From Cohnella candidum (lineage in GTDB: Bacteria > Bacillota > Bacilli > Paenibacillales > Paenibacillaceae), in contig NZ_CP033433.1 in the NCBI RefSeq assembly GCF_003713065.1, positions 2,391,001-2,455,000 on the forward strand: 64,000 nt of DNA, given 5' to 3'. Of this stretch, positions 34,501-42,316 are shown piece by piece (position 1 is the stretch's first letter; every line of letters begins with the position of its first letter). Both the position numbers and the translations under genes were made by a program. The notes under the pieces are model-generated. The model had not been told where the DNA came from. It did no database searches and was given only the letters and a program-made list of their open reading frames with translations.

Positions 34501-34656
34501 GGCTTTCTTCACCTGTACGGTTCCCGACATGGATTTGATGACGGCAACACGGGAAGTGGCCGCCTGTGTCGTGCCCGCGTAAACGCCCAGGAAAGGCATT
34601 GCCGCGAGCAGCAGCACCATGAACCTCAGAATCCCTTTTCTCATGAAATGCTTCAC
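31531..34656 (-). CDS. FecR-domain secreted surface protein 4, encoded with the CHASE2 cyclase
   Basis: 1041 residues. A signal peptide ending TTQA precedes the FecR-like domain (GVRGTHFFVNVD), then a helical segment that differs from the other three (INVNEVVSQASPEIIKKFIE), a long coiled coil rich in Lys, Gln and Glu, the family sequence KKAQEAYEKQLSDAEKKRF, and a beta-rich tail. The start is taken as the GTG at 34656 after GAGGG; an ATG four codons further in is possible. It begins 12 bases after the cyclase stop and so is co-transcribed with it. This close pairing suggests that the secreted protein acts on the extracellular CHASE2 domain, which is inference. Confidence 0.86.
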   Translation of the reverse strand: MKHFMRKGILRFMVLLLAAMPFLGVYAGTTQAATSRVAVIKSMSGTVQVKKAGGSKQFKAFTKMSLNEGDVLSTDSGASAVLQFANGTSEDDQMTVAAKSTLTFSKLSDRNGTRTKVTMFNGTSWVDVKSISTKNDEFTLETPTAVMGVRGTHFFVNVDPLTGSTSLVVAAGKVKTQTPASNGQNSVLVYPSQQIDLSSDKSPTSLADSINIINVNEVVSQASPEIIKKFIENGTAIREENNQLLDQLKKEVDQGKQPDAGTLTINNQSDLDRLSHNLDNLLGVLVKEAVDKKKIETNVLQQILDATRQKLDYTNASLLITDEEKKKQEAINRIKEQLRQQKLEQLKLEEEKRDKELQKKLEEQKKQQEEANKKALEDKQKKAQEAYEKQLSDAEKKRFQDDLQKRQQESSGTSAGSNSGGVISNPVPSFYGIIYKDAKGNEVKVPYSSLTSNELDLGELSNNNYYIQFTKDFAANQSISTLSVAKEFEEPSLLTEYETLNPEGDTYWIPLYQFASGTTVKILVSTKEYHVTVSHAAFPKGMSGWYSNNNGPSASPNITYYWNQIGDTSYVTNGYSDTLYFEFGVDASASPVVNGVDLQVLEPEESKATYHFTGSEDGSYYSYLIEGLLDNKVTTMKLTLKHGSESVGQSLTLYYVRGDIDSILNDLNTDPFTITTEAGDPISYDYLIYGIEMPQYYKQIPMSYENIVIHHQESLPWLRPSQGYLEDEYDHEYEYYSDHNGDLHVKLQPGMNEYRVDYVGMEDRTWLKLYRAELPTGVKSWSASPNSECGYCNYTRYWTPVTGLSTDELPRYYIDTTYADSVDLDIKPQSGYMIQLRLNQDVEQHVTDITYNGYQHTTALDFTDTDTDADHQFTIELHDTDNFTLWMKRTSDSDWTKAADLVVNPYFSEDLDEYAESFGFRTDDAFGAGFPPSDEMSVTTVTYLTYYLGAGSNDSRIYLKDYYSDYEDLEIRPGSENPSLTVSKVGHVFVLDGMTPSSFDPANPDTYIFEVRVWDRARLNHLDFKIYLIRSDKPLEIEHPV

Positions 34657-34668
34657 TCTCCTACCCTC

Positions 34669-36540
34669 TTAATCTTCTTTCGCTGCGGCGGCTTCTTGGA
34701 TGGCCGGCGCGTCTTCCAGTCTTCCTAAAACCTCGTAAACGCGAATCGGGTGCGACTTTCCTTTGAACATCCGGTCTTCTCCCTCATTAAAGAGGAAGTA
34801 TTCCTTCGTTTTCTCGTAAACGTGCTCCGAAACGTGGATCTGGCCCTTCTTCGTTTGCGATTCGATCCGGGCGGCAATGTTGACGTTATCTCCAATGGCG
34901 GTGTAATCCACGCGCAAGTAGGAGCCGATGTTGCCGACGACGACGTTGCCGGTATGGATGCCGATGCCCACATTGACTTCGACGCCGTATCTCTCGAGAA
35001 TTTCATCGCGAATCTTGTTCATCGATTGTTGGATTTCATAGGCGGTTTTCACCGCCATCACCGGGTGGTTCTCCACGTCGAGCGGGGCGTTGAACAGAAT
35101 CATGGCCGCGTCTCCGATGAACTTGTCGATCGTTCCGCGGTTGCGCAGCGTCGTCTCGGTGATCATGTTGAACATCGTGTTGAGCGTATCGACGAGCTCA
35201 GGCGGCGTCAGCTTCTCCGACAACGGGGTGAAGCCGCGGATATCCAGGAACAGGATCGTGATGTTTTTGGAGTCGCCGCCGAGTTTGATGTCGATATCCT
35301 GCGCCACGATCTGTTTGACGAGATCCGGCGAAATGTAACGACCGAATTGGCGGGTCACGAAGCTTTTCTGCGTGCTTTCCAGGTACGATTTGAGAGAAAC
35401 GTTCGTGAGGTAGGCGAGCGTAATCGCGAGAATGATGTCCGCCGTTTTGATAATCGTCGTCGACTCCTGATAGTACATGTACTGTCCGTACAGGATACCT
35501 GCGATGACGACCAGGAAGATCAGGATCGAGTAGATATTTTTCATTCGCCACGGAATGAGAATGAACAAAGCGAAAAGAATCAAGCCTGCCAACATCTCGA
35601 CCCAAACCGGCGTGTGGTTCACCGTCGTTCCTTTCAGCAGCTGATCGACGATGTTCGCGTGCACGTACACGAGTTTCATGTTCTTCTCGATCGGCGTCGT
35701 TCCGCTGTCCTGGCCGGAATCGTCGGACAAGCCCACTGCCGTGAAACCGACGAACACGATCGCGTTCTTGAACACGCTCGGATCGATTTCCCCATTCAGC
35801 ACGCGGCTGAAGCCGACGGTCATGAAGTCGCTCGTGACGTTCTGGTAATCGATGGTGACGGTATTCTTGGCCGACTTCTTGCCCGGTTCCGTGTTCGGAT
35901 CCGTCAGGGCGTCGTATTTGCTCAAATCCGCACCATACATCTGGGCCGCTTTGTACGCCAGGGACGGAATGACCTCTCCGTCCTGGGTCTTGATTTTCAG
36001 CCAGGTTTGGCGGATGACGGCATCGTTACTGATCACTCGGTTGATGTTGGCAAGCTGAACATGCTCGGCGATCGATGGGATCGGCTTGCTGACGCTGTAT
36101 ACGGTCGGCCATTCCTTGGGATTGACGGTGATCGTATTGAAAACGTCGCCTTCCGTATTCCCGATGACGGGCAAAATCACGTTATCGTATTGGGAGAGAC
36201 CGTCCGCGAAAGCGGCGTCGCTGTCCGGGTTCGACTCTTCATTAAAGAGAACGTCGAACGCGATCGCTTTGGGCTCGTTCCCCGGTTGGTTAATCATGTC
36301 CAGGAATTGCGGGTAAACGGCCCTGTCCCAGGGGAATCGGCCCAAATCTTGCAGGGATTCGTCATCGATCGCGACGACGACGATATTCTCGTTGGGCTGG
36401 CCGTGTTTGGCTTTCACCATGTTGTAATCAAGCAAAAGATTGTCGATACTGCGAAGAAAATGGCTTTGATAGATCAATCCGATCGCGATCAGAACCACCA
36501 CGTTCAGCACGATGGCGATTCTTTTAATTTTTTCCCTCAA
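34669..36540 (-). CDS. CHASE2-domain class III adenylate cyclase
   Basis: 623 residues. An N-terminal helix (7-24) leads to an extracellular CHASE2 domain (about 25-310, NIVVVAIDDESLQDLGRFPW, KAIAFDVLFNE, NAIVFVGFTAVG). Three transmembrane helices follow (about 312-382) and then a cytoplasmic class III cyclase domain (about 420-605). Metal-binding Asp433 (FLDIRGFTPL) and Asp477 (FIGDAAMILF), the purine-specifying Lys473, and DYTAIGDNVNIAARIE are present, so it should be catalytic and specific for ATP. The start is a TTG at 36540 with a weak GGGCGGGA upstream. cAMP signalling is sparse in Gram-positive bacteria, so the target of the product is an open question. It heads an operon with FecR gene 4 and the NHL protein. 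Confidence 0.88.
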   Translation of the reverse strand: MREKIKRIAIVLNVVVLIAIGLIYQSHFLRSIDNLLLDYNMVKAKHGQPNENIVVVAIDDESLQDLGRFPWDRAVYPQFLDMINQPGNEPKAIAFDVLFNEESNPDSDAAFADGLSQYDNVILPVIGNTEGDVFNTITVNPKEWPTVYSVSKPIPSIAEHVQLANINRVISNDAVIRQTWLKIKTQDGEVIPSLAYKAAQMYGADLSKYDALTDPNTEPGKKSAKNTVTIDYQNVTSDFMTVGFSRVLNGEIDPSVFKNAIVFVGFTAVGLSDDSGQDSGTTPIEKNMKLVYVHANIVDQLLKGTTVNHTPVWVEMLAGLILFALFILIPWRMKNIYSILIFLVVIAGILYGQYMYYQESTTIIKTADIILAITLAYLTNVSLKSYLESTQKSFVTRQFGRYISPDLVKQIVAQDIDIKLGGDSKNITILFLDIRGFTPLSEKLTPPELVDTLNTMFNMITETTLRNRGTIDKFIGDAAMILFNAPLDVENHPVMAVKTAYEIQQSMNKIRDEILERYGVEVNVGIGIHTGNVVVGNIGSYLRVDYTAIGDNVNIAARIESQTKKGQIHVSEHVYEKTKEYFLFNEGEDRMFKGKSHPIRVYEVLGRLEDAPAIQEAAAAKED

Positions 36541-36662
36541 TGGTTATCCCGCCCTATGTAAAACATGCCAATCTGATACCGATTATAGCTTATTTGCTTA
36601 ATATATTGTTGAAATAACCGAAAAAAATGACGGAATATGACGACGGTCATAAAGCACATGAC

Positions 36663-36704
36663 AAAAAGCCCCCGCCTGGGCCGATTGGCCTAAGCGGGGG
36701 CTCT
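36663..36704 (-). terminator. Rho-independent terminator of the ferredoxin gene
   Basis: GCCCCCGC/GCGGGGGC outer stem with an inner GGCC/GGCC pairing, followed on the minus strand by TTTTTGT, shortly after the ferredoxin stop at 36719. Confidence 0.88.
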
Positions 36705-36718
36705 TTGCGTATGCGATA

Positions 36719-36958
<240 letters not shown>

Positions 36959-37016
36959 TTACCCTCCTAAATTCTGATCCGTCGGTTTCTGCATCAACAT
37001 AAACCTTCCACTGTCC

Positions 37017-37045
37017 AATATAATACAAAACCATTCCAAGATCAA
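37017..37045 (-). promoter_or_regulatory. Ferredoxin promoter
   Basis: Minus-strand TTGATC (37040-37045), a 17-base spacer and TATATT (37017-37022), 61 bases before the ATG. This looks like a standard vegetative promoter. Confidence 0.65.
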
Positions 37046-37080
37046 ACGAAAATGCAGATGAAACCGTTCGTTTTCCGCTC

Positions 37081-38364
37081 TTAATAACGATTCTCAGCGT
37101 CCGGGTCCGGCTCCCTCAGAAAGTCCTTTTCGAGAGAGGTTCCGCGTATTTTTTTGTTCCGGATCAGCGAGGACGGATCGTCGCTCAACATCCCCGCAGT
37201 AAGTACGGCGCCTTCGCCGAATTTGTCTCGAAGACGGTCCATGACCGTAACCAATTTATCTTTCTTGGGAGCTTCTTCATACGAAAATAAATCGAGCTGT
37301 ACGGCTGTCTCCTGTTTCGGAGACAGCCCTTGCAAAGTGATGCCGAGCAGCCTCACGGGATCTCCGGCTTGCCAATTCGCATCCATTAATCGGCAGGCAA
37401 CCTTATAGACGTCGTCCGAGGCGTCCGTGGGTACGCTGAGCCCTGCGGCTCTCGTGATCGTTTTCATGGACGGGTCGCGGATCGTGATCTGCACGGTGGA
37501 ACACATCATACTCTGCCGCCGGAGCCGGCGGGTCGTCTGATCGGCCAGGTTGAGCAGCACGCGGCGGTATTGTTCCCGCTCCGTCAAGTCGGCCGGCAGC
37601 GTCGTCGTATGCCCGATCGACTTGGCCGCTTCCGACAGCGGCTGCACCGGCGCGTCGTCCAGCCCGTGCGCGGCACGCTTCATCCAAGCGCCGTACACGC
37701 CGAATCGTTCGGTCAGCATCCGTTCGTCCGCCGCCGCAAGCTCCCCGATGGTTCGGATATTGAGCCTCCCTAGTTTCTCCGCGGTTTTCGCGCCGATTCC
37801 GTACAATGTTTGGCAGGGTTTGCCCCACAGCAGTGTCGGAACGTCCCGGCGCCGGAGCACGGTGACCGCATCGGGCTTGCGCATGTCGGAGGCCATTTTC
37901 GCGAGCAGCTTGTTCGGCGCGACCCCGATGGAGCAGGGCAGCGACAGCTCCTCCCGGACGCGCCGCCGGATCGTCTCGGCGATCTCGATAGGCGTTCCGA
38001 ACTGGCCGCTTCCGGTAACATCCAGGAAACATTCGTCTATGGATACCGCTTCTACCAGCGGCGTATAGTTGCCCGCGATCTTCATGAATCCCCGGCTGTA
38101 TTTGCGGTAGAGATCGAAGTTCGGCGCGATGAGGATCAGCTCCGGGCACAGCGCGGTCGCCTGCCTCACCGTCATGCCGGTTCGGACTCCGCGCGCCCTC
38201 GCCTCGTAAGAACTCGTGACCAGAATTCCCTTGCGCAGCTCCACGCTGCCGGCGACGCCGGTCGGTTTGCCGCGGTACATTTCAGGCTGCTCGGCGGCAT
38301 GCACGGAGCAATAGAACGCATTCATGTCGATATGAAGAATATATCTCCTCCGCGTTTCGCTCAC
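37081..38364 (-). CDS. dinB: Y-family DNA polymerase IV
   Basis: 427 residues from a GTG at 38364 that follows GAGGAGG by 7 bases; an upstream in-frame ATG at 38397 adds 11 residues without support. Catalytic motifs of the Y family are visible: HIDMNAFYCSVHAAE near the N-terminus with a metal-binding Asp, YSRGFMKIA, and the second metal site VSIDECFLDVTG. Helix-hairpin-helix and little-finger regions follow. There is no obvious beta-clamp motif at the C-terminus, which is charged. It performs error-prone translesion synthesis. I see no LexA-type operator (CGAAC-N4-GTTCG) upstream. Confidence 0.92.
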   Translation of the reverse strand: MSETRRRYILHIDMNAFYCSVHAAEQPEMYRGKPTGVAGSVELRKGILVTSSYEARARGVRTGMTVRQATALCPELILIAPNFDLYRKYSRGFMKIAGNYTPLVEAVSIDECFLDVTGSGQFGTPIEIAETIRRRVREELSLPCSIGVAPNKLLAKMASDMRKPDAVTVLRRRDVPTLLWGKPCQTLYGIGAKTAEKLGRLNIRTIGELAAADERMLTERFGVYGAWMKRAAHGLDDAPVQPLSEAAKSIGHTTTLPADLTEREQYRRVLLNLADQTTRRLRRQSMMCSTVQITIRDPSMKTITRAAGLSVPTDASDDVYKVACRLMDANWQAGDPVRLLGITLQGLSPKQETAVQLDLFSYEEAPKKDKLVTVMDRLRDKFGEGAVLTAGMLSDDPSSLIRNKKIRGTSLEKDFLREPDPDAENRY

Positions 38365-38453
38365 GGCCGCCCCTCCTCTTTCAGCCCGAACATCCATTCG
38401 GCAATTCCATTATAAATGCCCGCGCGCGAAGGGCGCAACGCAGTCCAGTGCCC

Positions 38454-38482
38454 TCTACATTTGCGTCAACCCGTGCTATAAT
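38454..38482 (+). promoter_or_regulatory. Promoter of citramalate synthase gene
   Basis: TCTACA (38454-38459), 17 bases, TATAAT (38477-38482), then 37 bases to the TTG start. The -10 box is perfect and the -35 box matches at four of six positions. Confidence 0.6.
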
Positions 38483-38519
38483 GGTTTCACCTGTTTGATG
38501 AACAAGGGGGAAGTTCGTT

Positions 38520-40139
38520 TTGGGCACGCCAACACCAATCACTATCTTCGATACGACGCTCCGCGACGGTACGCAAGGCGAAGGCATCAGCCTGACCGCA
38601 GAAGACAAAGTCAAAATCGCCCTGAGGCTCGACGCCCTCGGCGTACACTATATAGAAGGCGGCAACCCGGGCAGCAACAGCAAGGACATCGAATTTTTCC
38701 GGCGGATCCGGGAGATGAACCTCAAGGCCAAGCTGACCGCTTTCGGAAGCACCCGGCGCAAGAATTCTTCGTGCGAGCAAGACATCAACCTGAAGCACTT
38801 GACGGAATCCGGCGCCGTGGCCGCGACGCTCGTCGGGAAAACGTGGGATTTCCACGTTCACACCGCTCTTCAAACGACGCTGGAAGAAAATCTCGCCATG
38901 ATCTACGAATCTCTCGCTTACGTGCGCAACCGCGGCATGGAGGCGCTGTTCGACGCCGAGCACTTCTTCGACGGCTACAAAGCGAACCCGGAATACGCGC
39001 TCGCCGCTTTGGCGAAAGCAAGGGATGCAGGAGCCGCTTGGATCGTTCTGTGCGACACCAATGGCGGCACCTTGCCGAACGAGATCCAGGAGATCGTTTC
39101 GAAAGTCGTATCCGAAATCAACGCTCCTATCGGCATCCATACGCACAACGACTGCGAGCTGGCGGTGGCGAACTCGCTGGCTGCTGTGGCGGCTGGCGCA
39201 CGCCAAGTCCAGGGAACGATCAACGGCTACGGTGAGCGCTGCGGCAATGCCAACCTTTGCTCCGTGCTCCCCAACCTTCAATTGAAGATGGGTTACCGCG
39301 CCGTCAGCGACGAACAGATCAAAATGCTGACCGGCGTCGCCCGCTACGTCAGCGAGCTCGCCAACGCCCATTTGCCCGTCAACCAGCCTTACGTCGGCAA
39401 CGCGGCATTCGCCCACAAAGGCGGCATTCACGTCTCCGCGATCATGAAGGATTCCAAAACTTACGAGCATATCCAGCCCGAGCTCGTCGGCAACAAGCAG
39501 CGCGTTCTGGTGTCGGAGCTGGCCGGTCAGAGCAACATTCTCTCCAAAGCCCAGGAACTCGGCTTAAACGTGAATCCCGAGCATGCGAAGTCCCGCATCG
39601 TCATCGACCGCATCAAGGAGCTGGAGCATCAAGGCTACCAATTCGAAGGCGCGGACGCCTCCCTGGAGCTGTTGCTGCGCGACGCCTTCGGCGACACGCA
39701 GGATATTTTCACCGTCGAAAGCTTCAAAATGATGGTGGAGAAAACCGCAGCCGGCATGGTGTCGGAAGCCATCGTCAAGCTTCGCGTAGGCGGGCAGCAG
39801 GTATACACGGTCGCCGAAGGGAACGGCCCGGTCAACGCGCTGGACAACGCGCTCCGCAAAGCGCTTATGCAGTTTTACCCGGACATCAACCGCATCCATC
39901 TCACGGATTACAAAGTGCGCGTATTGGACGAGAAAGACGCGACCGCCGCGAAAGTCCGCGTGCTTATGGAGTCCACGGATTTCAAGGACACGTGGAATAC
40001 GGTCGGCGTTTCGTCCAACGTCATCGAAGCGAGCTGGGAAGCGTTGATCGACTCCATCCGTTACGCCCTGCTCGGCATGGTCAAAAAGGACGCTTTGGCG
40101 GATATCCCGAGGGAAGAGCTCGGCTTGGTTAACTTATAA
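38520..40139 (+). CDS. cimA: Citramalate synthase (CimA)
   Basis: 539 residues of the isopropylmalate/homocitrate synthase family. The N-terminal TIM barrel has TIFDTTLRDGTQGEG with the metal-binding Asp, SGAVAATLVGKTWDFHV, and GIHTHNDCELAVANS; a LeuA-type C-terminal allosteric domain follows. The signature KTWDFHV and the barrel ending EDKVKIALRLDALGV fit the citramalate branch better than LeuA. It condenses acetyl-CoA with pyruvate to give citramalate, an alternative route to 2-oxobutyrate for isoleucine. The start is a TTG after AAGGGGG. It stands alone with its own promoter and terminator; no ilv or leu genes are nearby. Confidence 0.88.
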   Translation: MGTPTPITIFDTTLRDGTQGEGISLTAEDKVKIALRLDALGVHYIEGGNPGSNSKDIEFFRRIREMNLKAKLTAFGSTRRKNSSCEQDINLKHLTESGAVAATLVGKTWDFHVHTALQTTLEENLAMIYESLAYVRNRGMEALFDAEHFFDGYKANPEYALAALAKARDAGAAWIVLCDTNGGTLPNEIQEIVSKVVSEINAPIGIHTHNDCELAVANSLAAVAAGARQVQGTINGYGERCGNANLCSVLPNLQLKMGYRAVSDEQIKMLTGVARYVSELANAHLPVNQPYVGNAAFAHKGGIHVSAIMKDSKTYEHIQPELVGNKQRVLVSELAGQSNILSKAQELGLNVNPEHAKSRIVIDRIKELEHQGYQFEGADASLELLLRDAFGDTQDIFTVESFKMMVEKTAAGMVSEAIVKLRVGGQQVYTVAEGNGPVNALDNALRKALMQFYPDINRIHLTDYKVRVLDEKDATAAKVRVLMESTDFKDTWNTVGVSSNVIEASWEALIDSIRYALLGMVKKDALADIPREELGLVNL

Positions 40140-40164
40140 TTCCCGACTTCCGATTGCACCTAAC

Positions 40165-40198
40165 AAAAAATCCATCCCCATTGGGGATGGATTTTTTT
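40165..40198. terminator. Bidirectional terminator between cimA and the thioredoxin-like gene
   Basis: A near-perfect inverted repeat with core AAATCCATCCCC/GGGGATGGATTT and a 3-base ATT loop, flanked by an A run on the left and a T run on the right. It serves both convergent genes. Confidence 0.93.
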
Positions 40199-40202
40199 GT
40201 GT

Positions 40203-40793
40203 TTATCCGTCTTTGGTCGCGTCGTCCAAATATTTCTCCCAAGTATCGAGCGGAATGACGCCCTCGATCCTTTCGAGGATTTTGCCGTTACGGTCCACGA
40301 TGAAGCTCGTCGGATAAGAGAACACTTTGTACGCGTCTCCCGCCGTCCCTTGCGCATCGGTGAGCACCGGAAACGTAAAAGCTTTCTCCTGCACGAATTC
40401 CTTCGCGTTCCTCAGCCGATCGTAATTGGTGGCGTTCACCGCGTAAAGATCCACTTTGTCTTTGTACTTGCCATAAAGGGTAACCAAATCCGGCGCTTCC
40501 AGATCGCAGGGACCGCACCAGGAAGCCCAGAAATTCACGACGAGCACTTTATCGCGGGCGCCGCCCACGCTGTAATTTTGCTTGCCGTCCAGCGTACTGA
40601 GATCGAACGCCGGCGCAGCGGAACCTTTTTTCGGGGCTGCGGGATCCAAAGACGCTGCGGGGGAAGCCCCAGGCTGCGGTTCGGAAATACCGGATGCGGC
40701 GGGAGAACCTTTGTTATCCCCGAGTTTATTGCCAAGCAAAACCGCGGCCACCGCAATCACGACGGCGATCAGGATCACCCAGTTCTTTTTCAT
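40203..40793 (-). CDS. Membrane-anchored thioredoxin-like thiol-disulfide oxidoreductase (TlpA/ResA type)
   Basis: 196 residues. One N-terminal transmembrane helix (5-21) is followed by an Ala/Pro/Ser linker and a thioredoxin fold from about 55. The active site is WASWCGPC with Cys93 and Cys96, and the cis-Pro loop is SYPTSFIVDRNG. It faces outward and would reduce or isomerise disulfides on envelope proteins, for instance in cytochrome c maturation as ResA does. No cytochrome biogenesis genes lie next to it, so the substrate is unknown. Confidence 0.9.
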   Translation of the reverse strand: MKKNWVILIAVVIAVAAVLLGNKLGDNKGSPAASGISEPQPGASPAASLDPAAPKKGSAAPAFDLSTLDGKQNYSVGGARDKVLVVNFWASWCGPCDLEAPDLVTLYGKYKDKVDLYAVNATNYDRLRNAKEFVQEKAFTFPVLTDAQGTAGDAYKVFSYPTSFIVDRNGKILERIEGVIPLDTWEKYLDDATKDG

Positions 40794-40955
40794 CGAAAAA
40801 CGCCTCGCTCTTTCGTCATGCTTACGAAGTTGATCTACCTATTTTACCCCAACTCCCGCGGACTTACCAATCCCGGTGCCGAATGGCCCGCTTCCGCAAG
40901 GGATACCTTAAAGCATGGAATGACTTCGCACCGCGAACGACAAGGAGGAGCCGAA

Positions 40956-42266
40956 ATGGACGCAGCCCGAACGAAACGGAAGCTCCGGGTCACCTTCACG
41001 AGCGACATGGGGGACGATAACGTTTCGGAAACGAACGAGAAGCCGAAGCAGAAGGACAAGGCCAAAGGCGGCCGTAAAGGACATGTTTGGGAGTATATCG
41101 CGCTGGCGACGGTACCGATCGTGATGGTGCTGGGCAACTCCATGCTGGTCCCCATCCTTCCCACGATGCAGCGGGAGCTCGGCATTTCCAAGTTTCAATC
41201 GAGCTTGGTCATCAGCCTGTTCTCGGTGGCGGCGGCCATCGTCATCCCCTTCGCGGGCTATTTATCCGACCGGTTCAGCCGCAAAGCGGTCATCATCCCT
41301 TCGCTGATCATTTACGGAGGCGCGGGGATCCTGGCGGGCTTCGGCGCCGTGTGGCACTCTTACACGGTACTCATTGCCGCGCGGGCCATACAAGGGATCG
41401 GCGCCGCAGGTACCGCACCGATCGCCATGGCGCTCGTCGGCGACCTGTACAAGGACAGCAAGGAAAGCCAGGCGCTAGGCCTCATTGAAGCCTCCAACGG
41501 CTCCGGCAAAGTGGTCAGCCCGATCTTGGGAGCCTTGCTGGCCCTGCTCGTTTGGTATGCGGCATTTTTCGCGTTTCCGGCGTTCTGCCTGCTGTCTCTG
41601 CTTGCGATGATCTTTCTCATCAAGGAGCCCAAACGCACGGCGGAGCCGAAACCGATAAAGCAATACGTCGCTTCCGTCAAGAAAATATTCGCCAAGGATG
41701 GGCGCTGGCTGATATCCTCGTTCTTCAGCGGCTCGTTGGCTTTGTTTATTTTGTTCGGCGTACTGTTCTTCCTGTCCAACATTTTGGAAAAGCCGCCCTA
41801 TTCGATCGACGGCGTATGGAAAGGGTTCGTGCTCGCCATTCCGCTGTTCGGCATGGTGGCCACGGCTTACATTACCGGAACGGTCATCCGCAAAAACGGC
41901 GTGCTCATGCGCTGGCTGATGAACATCGGTTTGGTGCTGATGGTCATTTCGCTCGGCCTTGCCATCTGGCTGAACAAGAATCTGTACGTATTCGTCGGTC
42001 TCCTTACGCTAAGCAGCATAGGCACCGGCTTGCTTCTCCCTTGCCTGAACACGATGATCACCGGCGCGGTGGAGAAATCCGAACGGGGCATGATCACCTC
42101 GCTGTACAGCAGCCTGCGGTTTTTCGGGGTCGCTTTCGGTCCGCCGCTGTTCGGCTGGCTGATGGGCATCTCCTATCAAGTCGTATTCATTACGGTTTCC
42201 ACGCTTTCGCTGATCGCGCTCGGGCTGGTCTTCTTCCTCGTCAAGCCGGGCAAAAAAGTGCAATAA
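40956..42266 (+). CDS. Major facilitator superfamily exporter
   Basis: 436 residues from an ATG at 40956 after AAGGAGGAG. The frame is open upstream to 40197 but carries no signal for translation there. About 12 transmembrane helices start at residue 50. The MFS motif A is visible as AGYLSDRFSRKAVI in loop 2-3, and motif C-like sequences in GLIEASNGSGKVVSPILGALL suggest a drug:H+ antiporter of the 12-helix type. The N-terminal 45 residues are charged and cytosolic. The substrate is not readable; Bacillus YmfD-like exporters are similar in form. Confidence 0.87.
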   Translation: MDAARTKRKLRVTFTSDMGDDNVSETNEKPKQKDKAKGGRKGHVWEYIALATVPIVMVLGNSMLVPILPTMQRELGISKFQSSLVISLFSVAAAIVIPFAGYLSDRFSRKAVIIPSLIIYGGAGILAGFGAVWHSYTVLIAARAIQGIGAAGTAPIAMALVGDLYKDSKESQALGLIEASNGSGKVVSPILGALLALLVWYAAFFAFPAFCLLSLLAMIFLIKEPKRTAEPKPIKQYVASVKKIFAKDGRWLISSFFSGSLALFILFGVLFFLSNILEKPPYSIDGVWKGFVLAIPLFGMVATAYITGTVIRKNGVLMRWLMNIGLVLMVISLGLAIWLNKNLYVFVGLLTLSSIGTGLLLPCLNTMITGAVEKSERGMITSLYSSLRFFGVAFGPPLFGWLMGISYQVVFITVSTLSLIALGLVFFLVKPGKKVQ

Positions 42267-42316
42267 CGTTGCCTGCCCGGCCCCTATCCCCCATACTGGA
42301 CTGGGGAGGGATCATG

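Noticed and set aside
38365-38519. LexA/SOS box in front of dinB
   Set aside because: No CGAAC-N4-GTTCG-like sequence is present.
40197-40955. Long N-terminal extension of the MFS frame
   Set aside because: It covers the terminator and the thioredoxin-like gene on the other strand; a perfect ribosome binding site marks the ATG at 40956.
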